Origin: Bacteroidetes bacterium ADurb.Bin013
GTDB lineage: Bacteria > Bacteroidota > Bacteroidia > Bacteroidales > UBA932
Assembly: GCA_002071385.1 (NCBI GenBank)
Contig: MWFB01000020.1
Location: 1-35,159 of the forward strand
DNA: 35,159 nucleotides
Direction: 5' to 3'
Below the pieces are notes generated by a model. The model was given only the letters and a program-made list of their open reading frames with translations. It did no database searches and was not told the origin of the DNA. Position 1 is the stretch's first letter; each line of letters starts with the position of its first letter. Below are positions 11,597-19,481 of the stretch, piece after piece. The translations under genes and the position numbers were made by a program.

Positions 11597-12969
11597 AGAT
11601 AAAAGTACGTGTATCCGTCTTTTTTTTAATTGTTGTATTGTTCGCCCCCGCAGACTGTTTCGGGCAATTCTTCGGTGACAGGAATATAAACCGGGACAGT
11701 CTGATGAGGGTAAGAGACAGCCTGCATTCAATCACGGTGGCCGATCATGCAGACATGATGGCCCGGCTGGGTATAAAAGAGGTACGTCCCGGACGTGATC
11801 CCAATTCTCCAGATCCCGCCAGGCAGCCAAACTACGATGAGCTGATGGCAAATCCGTATTGTTTCTACCCGGACGCACTGACTGCATTCAGCGGACAACA
11901 GGTGAAGAATGCCAGGATGTGGAACAGGGTCAGGAGACCTGAACTTGTCAAGGTATTTGAAGATGAGGTTTACGGACGGATTCCGGACAATGTTCATGCC
12001 GTTGCATGGCATGTAACCAGCGAAGAGAAAGCAAGCCTGGGAGGCACCCCGGTAGTGATACGTCATTTGACCGGGATCGTGGATAATGCTGCCTGCCCCG
12101 AAATATCTGTGGAGATCCTTGCCCAGGTCATTTGGCCGGATAACGGCCGGAAAAACATGCCGGTCATCCTGGAGTTATCCTGGATGATGACAGATCCCCT
12201 CCATCCCTTCGGGCAGGGAATCCCCTGGCAACAGCAAGTGGTTGAGCGCGGCTGGGCTGCCGCCCAAATTGTTCCCGGATCCATCCAGGCTGACGGAGGA
12301 TACGGTCTAAGGGAAGGTATCATTGGTTTATGCAACCAGGGACAATACCGTAAGCCAACTGACTGGGGAACGCTCCGGGCGTGGGGATGGGGAGTATCCG
12401 TATTGATTGATTATTTCCAGGGCGATGACCTTTTTGATGCCGCCAAAGTGGCGGTTGAAGGGGTGTCAAGATATGGAAAGGCTGCTCTTGTTGCCATGGC
12501 TTTTGACCAGAGGATTGCAGCCGGTTTCATCTGTTCTTCGGGAAAGGGCGGGGCAGCCCCGTGGCGCCGGTACTGTGGCGAGAGCCTCGAAAACCTTACC
12601 TCTGACGGTGAATACCATTGGATGGCCGGGAATTTCATCAAATATGGGGCCGGGTCGCTTACCGCTGATGACCTTCCCGTGGATCAGCATGAACTGATCG
12701 CCTTATGTGCACCGCGTCCTTGTTTCATTTCGGCGGGGAGCTTCCAGACCGACAAGTGGGTAGATATTGCCGGCATGTTCATGGCTGCTTTAAAAGCTTC
12801 GCCTGTTTATGAGCTTTTGGGCAGGAAAGGACTGGGTACAGACGTTCTTCCGGTGGCGGGCTTTGGATTGCTGGACGCTGACCTGGCATACAGGCAGCAT
12901 CACGGCGGTCACGAAGCCGGTCCCAATTGGCCGTTCTTTTTGGATTTCTTTGCCCGTTATATTGACTGA
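11593..12969 (+). CDS. CE15 glucuronoyl esterase
   Basis: A 458-residue secreted alpha/beta hydrolase of the CE15 type. This family cleaves esters between 4-O-methyl-glucuronic acid of xylan and lignin alcohols. The signal peptide ends near DCFGQ (residue 25). The nucleophile is Ser292 in GVSRYGKAAL and the base His440 in HHGGHEAGP. The position 23 residues after the Ser, a Glu in fungal enzymes, is Ser315 here (CSSGKGG). The acid may instead be Asp364 in PVDQHELIAL, the alternative site known in some bacterial CE15 proteins. PWRRY and LCAPRP are further family landmarks. The gene overlaps the upstream carboxylesterase by 4 bp and ends the rightward run, with the last base of its stop codon inside a large palindrome. 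Confidence 0.9.
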   Translation: MKIKVRVSVFFLIVVLFAPADCFGQFFGDRNINRDSLMRVRDSLHSITVADHADMMARLGIKEVRPGRDPNSPDPARQPNYDELMANPYCFYPDALTAFSGQQVKNARMWNRVRRPELVKVFEDEVYGRIPDNVHAVAWHVTSEEKASLGGTPVVIRHLTGIVDNAACPEISVEILAQVIWPDNGRKNMPVILELSWMMTDPLHPFGQGIPWQQQVVERGWAAAQIVPGSIQADGGYGLREGIIGLCNQGQYRKPTDWGTLRAWGWGVSVLIDYFQGDDLFDAAKVAVEGVSRYGKAALVAMAFDQRIAAGFICSSGKGGAAPWRRYCGESLENLTSDGEYHWMAGNFIKYGAGSLTADDLPVDQHELIALCAPRPCFISAGSFQTDKWVDIAGMFMAALKASPVYELLGRKGLGTDVLPVAGFGLLDADLAYRQHHGGHEAGPNWPFFLDFFARYID

Positions 12970-13070
12970 TAACTGGGTGAATGGGTCAAGCAAAGGCTTG
13001 TCCCGCGAAGGGAGGGACCCGTTTGGTTCACCAAATGGGAGGTCCTTCGCGGATCCATTCACCCAGTTAT
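12969..13070. repeat. 102-bp branched palindrome between convergent genes; probable bidirectional terminator
   Basis: The outer arms ATAACTGGGTGAATGG (12969-12984) and CCATTCACCCAGTTAT (13055-13070) are perfect 16-bp inverted repeats. Inside lie a hairpin CAAGC-aaag-GCTTG (12987-13000), a second stem CCGCGAAGG/CCTTCGCGG (13003-13011 with 13044-13052) and an apical TTTGGT-tc-ACCAAA hairpin (13022-13035). It fills the whole space between the CE15 stop and the araB stop. The plus-strand side is followed by TTTTATT, which suits termination. Its branched form is more elaborate than a simple terminator and could be a dispersed palindromic element; no transposase or obvious target duplication is seen. 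Confidence 0.8.
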
Positions 13071-13074
13071 TTTA

Positions 13075-14712
13075 TTAGATGGAATCTTCGCAGTAACGTC
13101 CCAGTTCAAGATATCTCTGGTATGCCTTGTCATATGCTTCTGCCATTTCTTTGCGGGGATGGTATGTCATGGCAAAGCCCGAGGTCATGGCCTGTTGTGC
13201 TTCCTCCACCTTTGTGTAGATACCTGCAGCCGTGGCAGCGAACATGGCGGCCCCCAGCGCACAGGCCTGGTCGGTACGGCAAACGTCAATGGGCATATTC
13301 AGCACATCGCTCAGGGTTTGCATCACGAAGGGCGACTTCAGTGCAATGCCTCCGATCCCGATCACATTATCAATCCGGACGCCCTCGTTCCGGAAACGTT
13401 CCACAATGGCCCTGGAACCATAAGCGGTAGCCTCGACCAAAGCCCTGAAGATATGCGGAGCCGAAGTGCCCAGGGTAATTCCCGCAATAGCCCCTTTGAG
13501 CAACTGATTGGCATCGGGGGTGCGACGGCCGTTCATCCAGTCGGTAGCTATGAGAGTGCTTTCTCCCACAGGAATTTTCTCAGCTTCGGCCGTTAGCGCC
13601 GGAATGATCTTTTCGGAAAGCTCATTGACCTGTTCTCCTTCCGGCAACAGTTGCCTGAGGGGAAACTCAAGCACTTGTCTGAACCAGGCATAAACATCTC
13701 CGAAACCCGATTGACCGGCCTCGAGACCAATCATCCCGGGGATCACTGAACCGTCAACCTGTCCGCAAATGCCACGAATGAGAGAAGACCCTATTTCCTC
13801 ATAGGGAGCTACCATGATATCACAGGTAGATGTCCCGATGACCCTGACAAAAGTGTTTGGCGTTATTCCTGCTCCCACGGCTCCCATATGGCAGTCAAAG
13901 GCGCCTCCTGCGACCACTACACCTGTACCAAGGCCCAGGCGTCCAGCCCACTCCGGGGTGAGCGTACCCACCGGCTTGTCGGCCGTATGGGTGTCTTCGA
14001 AAAGCCTGCTCCTGAAACCAGCCAGCAGGGGGTCAAGCGCGACAAGGAAATCCTCTCCGGGCAAGCCTCCCCAGCGGGGGTGCCACATGGCCTTGTGGCC
14101 CTGTGCGCAGCGGCTTCTGACAATGTCTGAAGATTTTTTCACCCCGGTCAGCAATGCAGGCATCCATTCGCAATGTTCTACAATGGAGTAGGCTTTTTCC
14201 CTTACTGCCCTGTCTTCCCGGAGGATATGCAATGCCTTGGCCCAGAACCATTCAGATGAATAGATGCCTCCCACGTAAGCACTGTAATCAATGCTCCAGG
14301 AGCTGCACAGCTTGTTGATCTCCGCAGCCTCGGCGATGGCCGTGTGGTCTTTCCAGAGCACGAACATGGCGTTGGGATTATCTTCAAAGCCTGGCAGAAA
14401 GGCCAGCGGCGTGCCTGTTTCATCAGTGAAGACAGGTGTGCTCCCTGTTGTATCGAAAGCTATGCCGGCTACCCGTGAGGCAGTGCCTGCAGGAGCCAGC
14501 GAAAGGGCTTCCTTTACCGAGGCTTCAAGCACTTCAATATAATCCAGGGGGTGTTGGCGGTACCTGTTGACAGAGGGCAAACAGTACTTGCCTTCCGCCC
14601 AACGGGGATAATATTTTACCGAGGTGGCGACCGTTTCACCGGTACGGGCGTTTACAACCACAGCACGGATCGAATCGGTTCCGTAATCGAGCCCAATAAC
14701 GTATTTATCCAT
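13075..14712 (-). CDS. araB: L-ribulokinase
   Basis: Phosphorylates L-ribulose to L-ribulose 5-phosphate with ATP in the cytoplasm, the second step of bacterial L-arabinose catabolism. The 545-residue protein has the FGGY-kinase layout: an N-terminal phosphate-binding segment IGLDYGTDSIRAVVV (residues 5-19), a central VAGGAFDCHMGAVGAG segment, and the C-terminal ATAYGSR and GGIALKSPFVMQTLSDVL segments. Length and the araA neighbour point to AraB rather than a xylulokinase. Its ATG is separated from the araA stop by a single base (TAG-C-ATG), so the two genes should be cotranscribed and translationally coupled. No signal peptide is present. Confidence 0.95.
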   Translation of the reverse strand: MDKYVIGLDYGTDSIRAVVVNARTGETVATSVKYYPRWAEGKYCLPSVNRYRQHPLDYIEVLEASVKEALSLAPAGTASRVAGIAFDTTGSTPVFTDETGTPLAFLPGFEDNPNAMFVLWKDHTAIAEAAEINKLCSSWSIDYSAYVGGIYSSEWFWAKALHILREDRAVREKAYSIVEHCEWMPALLTGVKKSSDIVRSRCAQGHKAMWHPRWGGLPGEDFLVALDPLLAGFRSRLFEDTHTADKPVGTLTPEWAGRLGLGTGVVVAGGAFDCHMGAVGAGITPNTFVRVIGTSTCDIMVAPYEEIGSSLIRGICGQVDGSVIPGMIGLEAGQSGFGDVYAWFRQVLEFPLRQLLPEGEQVNELSEKIIPALTAEAEKIPVGESTLIATDWMNGRRTPDANQLLKGAIAGITLGTSAPHIFRALVEATAYGSRAIVERFRNEGVRIDNVIGIGGIALKSPFVMQTLSDVLNMPIDVCRTDQACALGAAMFAATAAGIYTKVEEAQQAMTSGFAMTYHPRKEMAEAYDKAYQRYLELGRYCEDSI

Positions 14713-14713
14713 G

Positions 14714-16216
14714 CTAACACAACGCTTTGTTCAACAGGTAATAGATCTCGTTCAGTTTCAACTCTTTCTTAAGCGAATTGATGGTGGTATTCTCATCTAT
14801 GACCACCAGTTCTATACCGGCCATTTCCGCATAATCCTGCATATATTCCACAGTCAGGTCATACGAAAAAGCGGTGTGGTGGGTACCCCCGGCGAGGATC
14901 CAGCTGCTGGCTCCCACTTCAAAATCGGGACGGGGGATCCACAGGGTAGAAGCAACGGGGAGTTTGGGTAGCGATTTGGATCTGATGCAATCCACCTTGT
15001 TCACTATCAGGCGGAAACGGTTACCCATGTCAATGACGGTAGCAGCAATGCCTTCGCCTTCCTTTGAGGTGAACACCAGGCGGGCCGGGTCATTCTTGCC
15101 TCCGATGCCCAGTGGATGAACTTCGAGCCGGGGCTTTTTGTCTGCCAGCAAAGGAGATACTTCCAGCATGTGAGCCTGGAGGATAGCACTCTTTTTACCG
15201 TCAAAATGAATGGTATAGTCTTCCATGAAGGAACACCCCTTAGTCATGCCCTGGCTCATGAACCACACCGTCCTTGTCAGGGCGGCCGTCTTCCAGTCAC
15301 CTTCAGCGCCAAAACCATAGCCTTCAGCCATGAGACGCTGGCAGGCAAGTCCGGGTAGCTGGTCCAGCCCGGCCAGATCGTCAAAATTTGTGGTAAAAGC
15401 CTTGGCTCCCTTTTCCTGCAGGAACCTGCGCAGAGCAATCTCTTCGCGGGCGGCCCTCAGAACCTGGGCACGGTCTTTTCCCCCAGCCTGGCAATTTTCG
15501 GCCACCTTGTATTGCATTTCATATTCAGCCACCAGGGCATCCACTTCTGCATCGGTAACCTGTGACTGCACGGCCACCAGTTCGGCAATCGGGCAATAAT
15601 CTACATGATATCCCAGGCGTATCTCAGCTTCCACCTTGTCTCCGTCTGTCACGGCCACATTGTTCATCTGGTCACCAAAGCGGATGATCCTCATATCATG
15701 AGCATCGGCCCAGGCGGTGGCAACCCGCATCCAGACGGCAATCTGAGCCTGTGCTTTTTCATCCTGCCAGTGACCGGCGACTACTTTCCGGTTTTTGCGC
15801 ATCCGGGTCACCATATGTCCGAATTCCCGGTCTCCGTGCGCACTTTGGTTGAGGTTCATGAAATCCATATCCATGGTGTCCCAGGGAATCTCTTTATTGA
15901 ACTGCGTATGGAAATGCAGCAACGGCTTGTCAAGCGCCTGCAATCCATGGATCCACATTTTGGCAGGGGAGAAAGTGTGCATCCAGGTTATCACCCCGAT
16001 GCATTTTTCACAATTATTGGCTTCCTTGAAAGTGGCGGTTACCTCTTTCTCTGAATTCACCGTTCCTTTATAAACGACTTTTACGGGCAGATTACCCGAA
16101 TCGTTCAATCCCTGTACCATTTGGGTGGAATGAGCATCCACGGCAATTACCGCATCTCCTCCGTAAAGAAGCTGTGCTCCTGTTACAAACCATACTTCAA
16201 AATTTTCAAATGCCAT
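14714..16216 (-). CDS. araA: L-arabinose isomerase
   Basis: Interconverts L-arabinose and L-ribulose in the cytoplasm, the first catabolic step. From the ATG at 16216 it is 500 residues, the normal AraA length, and starts MAFENFEVWFVTGAQLLYG, matching the family N-terminus. An upstream in-frame ATG (16243) would add nine unconserved residues. Conserved features include TWMHTFSPAKMWI, the Glu-bearing GCSFMEDYTIHFDG, HPLGIGGKNDPARLVF, and the C-terminal metal-ligand His region AGGTHHTAFSYDL. It is the first gene of the leftward araA-araB unit, transcribed away from the GH127 gene across a shared upstream region. Confidence 0.96.
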   Translation of the reverse strand: MAFENFEVWFVTGAQLLYGGDAVIAVDAHSTQMVQGLNDSGNLPVKVVYKGTVNSEKEVTATFKEANNCEKCIGVITWMHTFSPAKMWIHGLQALDKPLLHFHTQFNKEIPWDTMDMDFMNLNQSAHGDREFGHMVTRMRKNRKVVAGHWQDEKAQAQIAVWMRVATAWADAHDMRIIRFGDQMNNVAVTDGDKVEAEIRLGYHVDYCPIAELVAVQSQVTDAEVDALVAEYEMQYKVAENCQAGGKDRAQVLRAAREEIALRRFLQEKGAKAFTTNFDDLAGLDQLPGLACQRLMAEGYGFGAEGDWKTAALTRTVWFMSQGMTKGCSFMEDYTIHFDGKKSAILQAHMLEVSPLLADKKPRLEVHPLGIGGKNDPARLVFTSKEGEGIAATVIDMGNRFRLIVNKVDCIRSKSLPKLPVASTLWIPRPDFEVGASSWILAGGTHHTAFSYDLTVEYMQDYAEMAGIELVVIDENTTINSLKKELKLNEIYYLLNKALC

Positions 16217-16365
16217 AACGTAACTATTATTTGATTTATACAAAGTAAAGAAAAATGGGCAGGTTGTTAATGTGTAAAAGAATTCATTTTCATATAAAAT
16301 TAGACCATACCCGGGGAGAAAAAAGATATTTTCATCATATTTGAATTCCTAAAATAGCAATAATT
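16217..16365. promoter_or_regulatory. Divergent control region between araA and the GH127-galM-symporter-araD unit
   Basis: This 149-bp AT-rich gap is the only place where the cluster is transcribed in both directions. On the minus strand, TTACTTTG (complement of 16241-16248) is one base off the Bacteroidales -7 consensus TAnnTTTG and would give a short leader before araA. On the plus strand CATATTTG (16336-16343) is likewise one base off and lies 22 bp before the GH127 ATG. No good -33 TTTG sits at the usual distance from either. Two GAATTC-centred sites (16280-16285 and 16343-16348) lie 63 bp apart and could be operator half-sites. Promoter presence is expected from gene layout; exact elements are uncertain. 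Confidence 0.5.
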
Positions 16366-18297
16366 ATGATAAAACTATGGATTATTCCTTTTCTTTCGCT
16401 TGTGCTACATGTCTATCCCATTGATCCGGTGCCTTTTACATCTGTCAAAGTAACCGATGCTTTCTGGGGTCAACGCCTGAAAGCCAGCCGCGAGGTCACT
16501 ATTCCTCTTGCTTTCAGTAAATGCGAAGAAACCGGCCGCTATGATAACTTCGTCAAGGCTGCCCATCCCGGCTTGGAAAATGAGGTTACAGGCTTTTCCT
16601 TTGATGATACAGATGTATACAAAACCATTGAAGGAGCCAGTTACCTGCTGCAGACTTATCCTGATGAAAAGCTGGAAATTTATATTGACAGCGTTCTGGC
16701 ACTTGTGGCTGCTGCCCAGGAGCCCGACGGGTACCTGTATACGGCCCGCACCATGAATCCCCAACAGCCCCACGAATGGGCCGGAAGTAAAAGATGGGAA
16801 AAAGTGGAGGAATTGAGCCATGAGTTTTACAACCTGGGACACATGGTGGAAGGTGCCATTGCTCATTTCCAGGCTACCGGAAAAAGGACATTCCTGGATA
16901 TTGCCATACGCTATGCAGATTGTGTCTGCAGTGAGATAGGGGAGGGTCCCGGACAGGTAGTTGCAGTACCAGGCCACCAGATAGCCGAAATGGCCCTGGC
17001 AAAACTCTACCTGGTTACGGGAGATGAGAAATACCTGAAACAAGCCAAATTCTTTCTTGACAAACGCGGATATACTTCCCGCAAAGACCTATACAGCCAG
17101 GCACATATACCCGTCATTCAGCAGGACGAAGCGGTCGGTCACTCCGTACGTGCCACTTACATGTACTCCGGCATGGCAGATGTAGCGGCCCTTACCGGGG
17201 ACAAATCCTATATCGCTGCCATAGACCGTATCTGGGAGAACATTGTAACAAAGAAATTATACATCACCGGAGGGATTGGGGCAACCCACCAGGGTGAAGC
17301 CTTCGGTGAGAATTATGAGTTGCCCAATATGACCGCCTATTGTGAAACCTGTGCAGCCATAGGGAACGTGTACGTGAATCACCGCCTTTTCCTGCTGCAC
17401 GGCAAGGCGGGGTATTATGACGTTTTGGAACGTACGCTATACAACGGGCTTATTTCGGGGGTTTCCCTGGACGGTGGCAGTTTCTTCTATCCCAATCCAC
17501 TGGAATCCGCAGGTCAGCACCAACGCCAACCCTGGTTTGGCTGTGCCTGCTGTCCCTCCAATATTGCGCGGTTCATACCATCTCTCCCCGGATATATTTA
17601 TGCCGTGAAGGATAACAGCCTTTATGTAAATCTCTTCATATCCAACACACTAACCACCAAAATTTTGGATAATGATATAGTTCTGCGCCAGCAGACGGAT
17701 TATCCCTGGGATGGCGATATCACTATCACCATAGACAAAGCACCGGGAAACAACGTGATCATCAAGGTACGTATTCCGGGCTGGGTGCAGAACCAGCCGG
17801 TTCCCGGAGATCTGTATTCATATGCCGACGGCAAAACACCCGCTTATAGCATCAAAGTGAACGGGAAGACAGCAGACGGAACACTTTGTGACGGATATTT
17901 TTGTATGGAAAGGAAATGGAAAAAGGACGATTCCATAGAAGTGGCTTTCCAGATGGAAGCCCGGACCGTTACAGCCAAAGAAGAAGTGGAAGCAAACAGA
18001 GGCCGTCTGGCTGTTGAAAGGGGTCCGGTGGTTTACTGTGCCGAATGGCCCGATAATGACTTTGACCTGCAAAGCTTGCTCCTGCCGCCTGCACCGGAGT
18101 TCAAGGCAGTACCCGTCCCGGATAAACTGTATGGTATAGTACAGCTGGAAACACCCGCCAGGGTACAGGCCGCTGGTGACGACTATATTCCGGTTGCCAA
18201 AGAGGTTTTGCTGACCCTCATTCCCTACTATGCGTGGGCTCACAGGGGGGCAGGATCTATGATGGTATGGCTGCCAAGGGATAAAGTGTCACAATGA
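16366..18297 (+). CDS. GH127 beta-L-arabinofuranosidase-like enzyme
   Basis: A 643-residue protein of the GH127 (formerly DUF1680) family, whose characterised members release beta-L-arabinofuranose using a zinc-bound cysteine nucleophile. An N-terminal hydrophobic segment (residues 3-18) is a likely signal peptide. Zinc ligands are visible as Glu327 and Cys329 in YCETCA, and Cys395 and Cys396 in FGCACCPSN. Cys395 matches the nucleophile of the Bifidobacterium enzyme HypBA1 and Glu311 (GEAFG) its acid/base. An alpha/alpha barrel (about 25-410) is followed by beta-sandwich domains ending AYYAWAHRG-type (here IPYYAWAHRG). It leads the rightward arabinose unit. Exact substrate is not determined by sequence. 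Confidence 0.9.
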   Translation: MIKLWIIPFLSLVLHVYPIDPVPFTSVKVTDAFWGQRLKASREVTIPLAFSKCEETGRYDNFVKAAHPGLENEVTGFSFDDTDVYKTIEGASYLLQTYPDEKLEIYIDSVLALVAAAQEPDGYLYTARTMNPQQPHEWAGSKRWEKVEELSHEFYNLGHMVEGAIAHFQATGKRTFLDIAIRYADCVCSEIGEGPGQVVAVPGHQIAEMALAKLYLVTGDEKYLKQAKFFLDKRGYTSRKDLYSQAHIPVIQQDEAVGHSVRATYMYSGMADVAALTGDKSYIAAIDRIWENIVTKKLYITGGIGATHQGEAFGENYELPNMTAYCETCAAIGNVYVNHRLFLLHGKAGYYDVLERTLYNGLISGVSLDGGSFFYPNPLESAGQHQRQPWFGCACCPSNIARFIPSLPGYIYAVKDNSLYVNLFISNTLTTKILDNDIVLRQQTDYPWDGDITITIDKAPGNNVIIKVRIPGWVQNQPVPGDLYSYADGKTPAYSIKVNGKTADGTLCDGYFCMERKWKKDDSIEVAFQMEARTVTAKEEVEANRGRLAVERGPVVYCAEWPDNDFDLQSLLLPPAPEFKAVPVPDKLYGIVQLETPARVQAAGDDYIPVAKEVLLTLIPYYAWAHRGAGSMMVWLPRDKVSQ

Positions 18298-18325
18298 TCA
18301 TATAACAATATATAATAACCTACCT

Positions 18326-19471
18326 ATGAAGAGAATACTAGTTACCGGATGCGTTACCCTGGTCTGCATGTTTATTTTCTGCGCATGTTCACAGACCCCG
18401 TCATCATCGGTTTCGGGATTGTATCCCAACGACTTCAAAGCAGAAAAAGACGGGCAGCAGACCGGACTGTATATACTTAAAAACAGCCTGGGCATGGAAG
18501 TGTGTATCACGAATTTCGGAGGACGTGTTGTATCCATAATGGTTCCCGACAGGGAAGACAAGCTGCGTGACGTGGTCCTGGGCTTCAGCAATGCGACCGA
18601 TTATATGGAAATTCCCTCGGATTTCGGGGCCTCCATCGGCAGGTATGCAAACAGGATAGGCCAGGGACTTTTTACTCTGGATAGCACAGATTATCAACTC
18701 CCCAAAAACAATTTCGGACATTGCCTGCACGGCGGCCCGAAAGGATGGCAATACAAGATATATGAAGTGGAAAAGGTCTCAGACAATTCCATTACACTTG
18801 TGCGGAACTCGCCTGACGGGGACGAATCTTTCCCCGGAAACGTTACGGCCAAAGTTACATTCACCGTCACAACGGACAATGCACTGGAGATCGCATACCA
18901 GGCGACCACAGACAAACCTACGGTCATCAACATGACAAACCATTCGTATTTCAACCTGAGCGGAGACGCGGCGAACAGTATTCTTGATCATGTTCTGTAT
19001 GTGAATGCTCAATACTTTACACCCGTTGGAAGAACACTCATACCCACCGGTGAGATAGTGCCGGTAGCAGGTACCCCAATGGATTTCACCATACCAAAGG
19101 TCATAGGGAAAGATATTGACAGTACAGGGTACGAGCAGATCAGGTTCGGTAACGGGTATGATCATAATTGGATACTCGACACCAAAGGTGACATGGGCGC
19201 CGTGGCCGCCACTCTTTTCTCCCCGGAGAGCGGTATAAAACTGGATGTCTATACAGACGAGCCGGGGATACAGGTCTATTCGGGCAACTTCCTGGATGGA
19301 AAGGTTACGGGAAAAAACGGGATCGTTTATCAAAAACGTGCTGCTATATGTCTTGAAACACAGCATTATCCCGATTCTCCCAATAAGCCTGAATGGCCTA
19401 CCACGGTATTGCGTCCGGGAGAGACCTATACCAGTCACTGCACTTATAAATTCAGTACAATAACCGATTAA
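18326..19471 (+). CDS. Aldose 1-epimerase (mutarotase), lipoprotein
   Basis: Interconverts alpha and beta anomers of a free sugar, here probably L-arabinose released outside the cytoplasm. The 381-residue protein has GalM-family motifs: GASIGRYANRIGQG, HGGPKGW (His), MTNHSYFNLSG, YDHNWIL (His) and LETQHYPDSPN (candidate catalytic Glu). The N-terminus has a hydrophobic core followed by FCACSQT, a lipoprotein-like signal with Cys21 as probable lipidation site. Extracytoplasmic location fits a role between the secreted arabinofuranosidases and the adjacent symporter. It is 28 bp after the GH127 gene and 10 bp before the symporter. It is GalM-like, but context argues against a galactose-specific name. 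Confidence 0.92.
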   Translation: MKRILVTGCVTLVCMFIFCACSQTPSSSVSGLYPNDFKAEKDGQQTGLYILKNSLGMEVCITNFGGRVVSIMVPDREDKLRDVVLGFSNATDYMEIPSDFGASIGRYANRIGQGLFTLDSTDYQLPKNNFGHCLHGGPKGWQYKIYEVEKVSDNSITLVRNSPDGDESFPGNVTAKVTFTVTTDNALEIAYQATTDKPTVINMTNHSYFNLSGDAANSILDHVLYVNAQYFTPVGRTLIPTGEIVPVAGTPMDFTIPKVIGKDIDSTGYEQIRFGNGYDHNWILDTKGDMGAVAATLFSPESGIKLDVYTDEPGIQVYSGNFLDGKVTGKNGIVYQKRAAICLETQHYPDSPNKPEWPTTVLRPGETYTSHCTYKFSTITD

Positions 19472-19481
19472 TCGTTTTTTT

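Noticed and set aside
12981-13430. 149-residue plus-strand open frame through the palindrome and the end of araB
   Set aside because: Starts inside the inverted repeat and runs antisense to conserved AraB sequence; its translation has no family features.
18326-19471. Naming the mutarotase galM as part of galactose metabolism
   Set aside because: No galK or galT nearby; the context is arabinose use, so only the enzyme activity is claimed.
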